Part shown: positions 20,604-21,074 of the stretch, piece after piece
How the letters are laid out: each line of letters opens with the position of its first letter
Numbering within the stretch: position 1 is the stretch's first letter
Origin: Diplocarpon mali
Lineage: Eukaryota > Ascomycota > Leotiomycetes > Helotiales > Drepanopezizaceae
Length of the DNA stretch: 21,074 nt
NCBI GenBank assembly: GCA_024741835.1
Contig: JAENRP010000523.1
Span: 318-21,391 of the forward strand
Direction of reading: 5' to 3'
Program-made: the position numbers and the translations under genes
Notes under the pieces: generated by a model
What the model was told of the DNA's origin: nothing
Database searches by the model: none
The model's input: only the letters and a program-made list of their open reading frames with translations

Positions 20604-20727
20604 TAACAGAATCGAAAGGTGTAGATTCTAGTTCTAAAGAGCTGAAGTAGTATATATACAAGGTAGGCTTACTAAGCCTTAGCCTCCGCTCCGTGCGGTA
20701 ATCTCCATACCTTGTATATTTCTAATA
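20604..20727 (-). repeat. copia 5' LTR
   Basis: A 124-bp LTR whose terminal dinucleotides have become TA...TA by transitions; the partner LTR keeps TG...CA. Differences from the left LTR are three G-to-A and one C-to-T as read on the plus strand. It contains TATATATAC, which could serve as a TATA element, and the same nested inverted repeats as the left LTR. Confidence 0.93.
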
Positions 20728-20732
20728 TAAAG
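20728..20732. repeat. Target-site duplication TAAAG (right)
   Basis: Identical to 15574-15578 and directly abutting the right LTR end. Confidence 0.9.
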
Positions 20733-21074
20733 AAGGAAGGTTACCCCTTTCTTCCCTATAGTTATATATGTTGAATATAGAATCATAGCTATACTAGCTA
20801 AGTAGGAATAGCTAAGGTGGAGTAGCTATACTAGCTAAGTTGGATTAGAAATCATAACTATACTAAATTTAGCTATAAACTCTATATCCTAGCTATAAGT
20901 CATAGTTCTATATTTAGCTATGACTTATAGTACTAAGTTTAGCTAAAACTATATTACAAATCAAAGGATTACGTATTATATTACGTATACCTATATTGAT
21001 TTATAATCTAGTATAACTCCAATATACTAGAAGGTTCTAGAAGCTCAAGATATTTTGTATATATAGATTGCTTT
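20733..21074. other. Right flank: AT-rich DNA with short direct and inverted repeats
   Basis: TAGCTATACTAGCTAAGT occurs at 20786-20803 and 20823-20840 (37-bp spacing), with degenerate echoes further right. CTATAAGTCATAG at 20893-20905 is the exact inverse of CTATGACTTATAG at 20918-20930. This flank was joined to 15578 before the copia insertion. No coding sequence is seen. Confidence 0.55.

Larger units (their letters stand above)
15579..20727 (-). mobile_element. Complete Ty1/copia LTR retrotransposon, RIP-mutated
   Basis: The 5149-bp element has direct LTRs at 15579-15791 and 20604-20727, a 5-bp target duplication TAAAG on both sides (15574-15578 and 20728-20732), a polypurine tract next to the 3' LTR and a single gag-pol frame on the minus strand. 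Domain order is Gag, protease, integrase, RT, RNase H, which defines Ty1/copia (Pseudoviridae type). Apart from the duplication in the left LTR, the two LTRs differ at only four positions, all transitions of the RIP type. None of the 29-bp palindromes of the rest of the window is present in it. Boundaries are secure because LTR ends and target duplication agree. Confidence 0.95.

Overview
The window looks like a repeat graveyard in a filamentous ascomycete (Pezizomycotina-type) genome that has been through repeat-induced point mutation (RIP). Nearly every long reading frame is cut by TAA/TAG, TpA is in great excess, and CpA/TpG are scarce (by-eye count in 9781-9840: 15 TA, 1 CA, 1 TG). Stops and lost catalytic residues are almost all explained by C-to-T or G-to-A changes. 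No intact host gene, tRNA, rRNA or CRISPR array is visible. All recognisable coding sequence is on the minus strand.

Layout from right to left, the direction of coding. (1) 15579-20727: a complete Ty1/copia LTR retrotransposon with a TAAAG target duplication, 124-bp LTRs (the left one enlarged to 213 bp by an internal tandem duplication) and one gag-pol frame, 20416 to 16052. Its protease, integrase, RT and RNase H are recognisable, with point-mutated catalytic sites. (2) 14762 to about 7840: a Ty3/gypsy gag-protease-RT-RNase H-integrase body, more heavily mutated. Gag-protease and pol lie in different frames with a -1 relation. I found no LTRs for it. (3) 7449-4069 (ORF B) and 3582-109 (ORF A): two long tandem RIP-degraded ORFs of about 1127 and 1158 codons. 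They share several sequence blocks and are clearly paralogues; I do not recognise the family.

The most interesting signal cuts across these genes. A 29-bp palindrome, built as a 14-bp half site (TTGACTCGCAGGCC), one central base and the inverted half site, occurs 14 times between 6 and 14379. It is found inside gypsy gag, inside gypsy pol and inside both unknown ORFs, and never in the copia element. Of the 13 copies inside identified frames, 11 are read in the same codon phase, giving a decapeptide of the type [LF]-T-x-x-P-x-L-x-V-[KN]. Three copies occupy matching positions in ORF A and ORF B. The behaviour resembles the coding palindromic elements of Rickettsia (RPEs), here in fungal transposon-like genes; I know of no named fungal equivalent.

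The remaining stretches (3583-4068, 7450-7839, 14763-15578, 20733-21074) hold AT-rich or purine-rich DNA, one weak basic ORF remnant, and short direct and inverted repeats.
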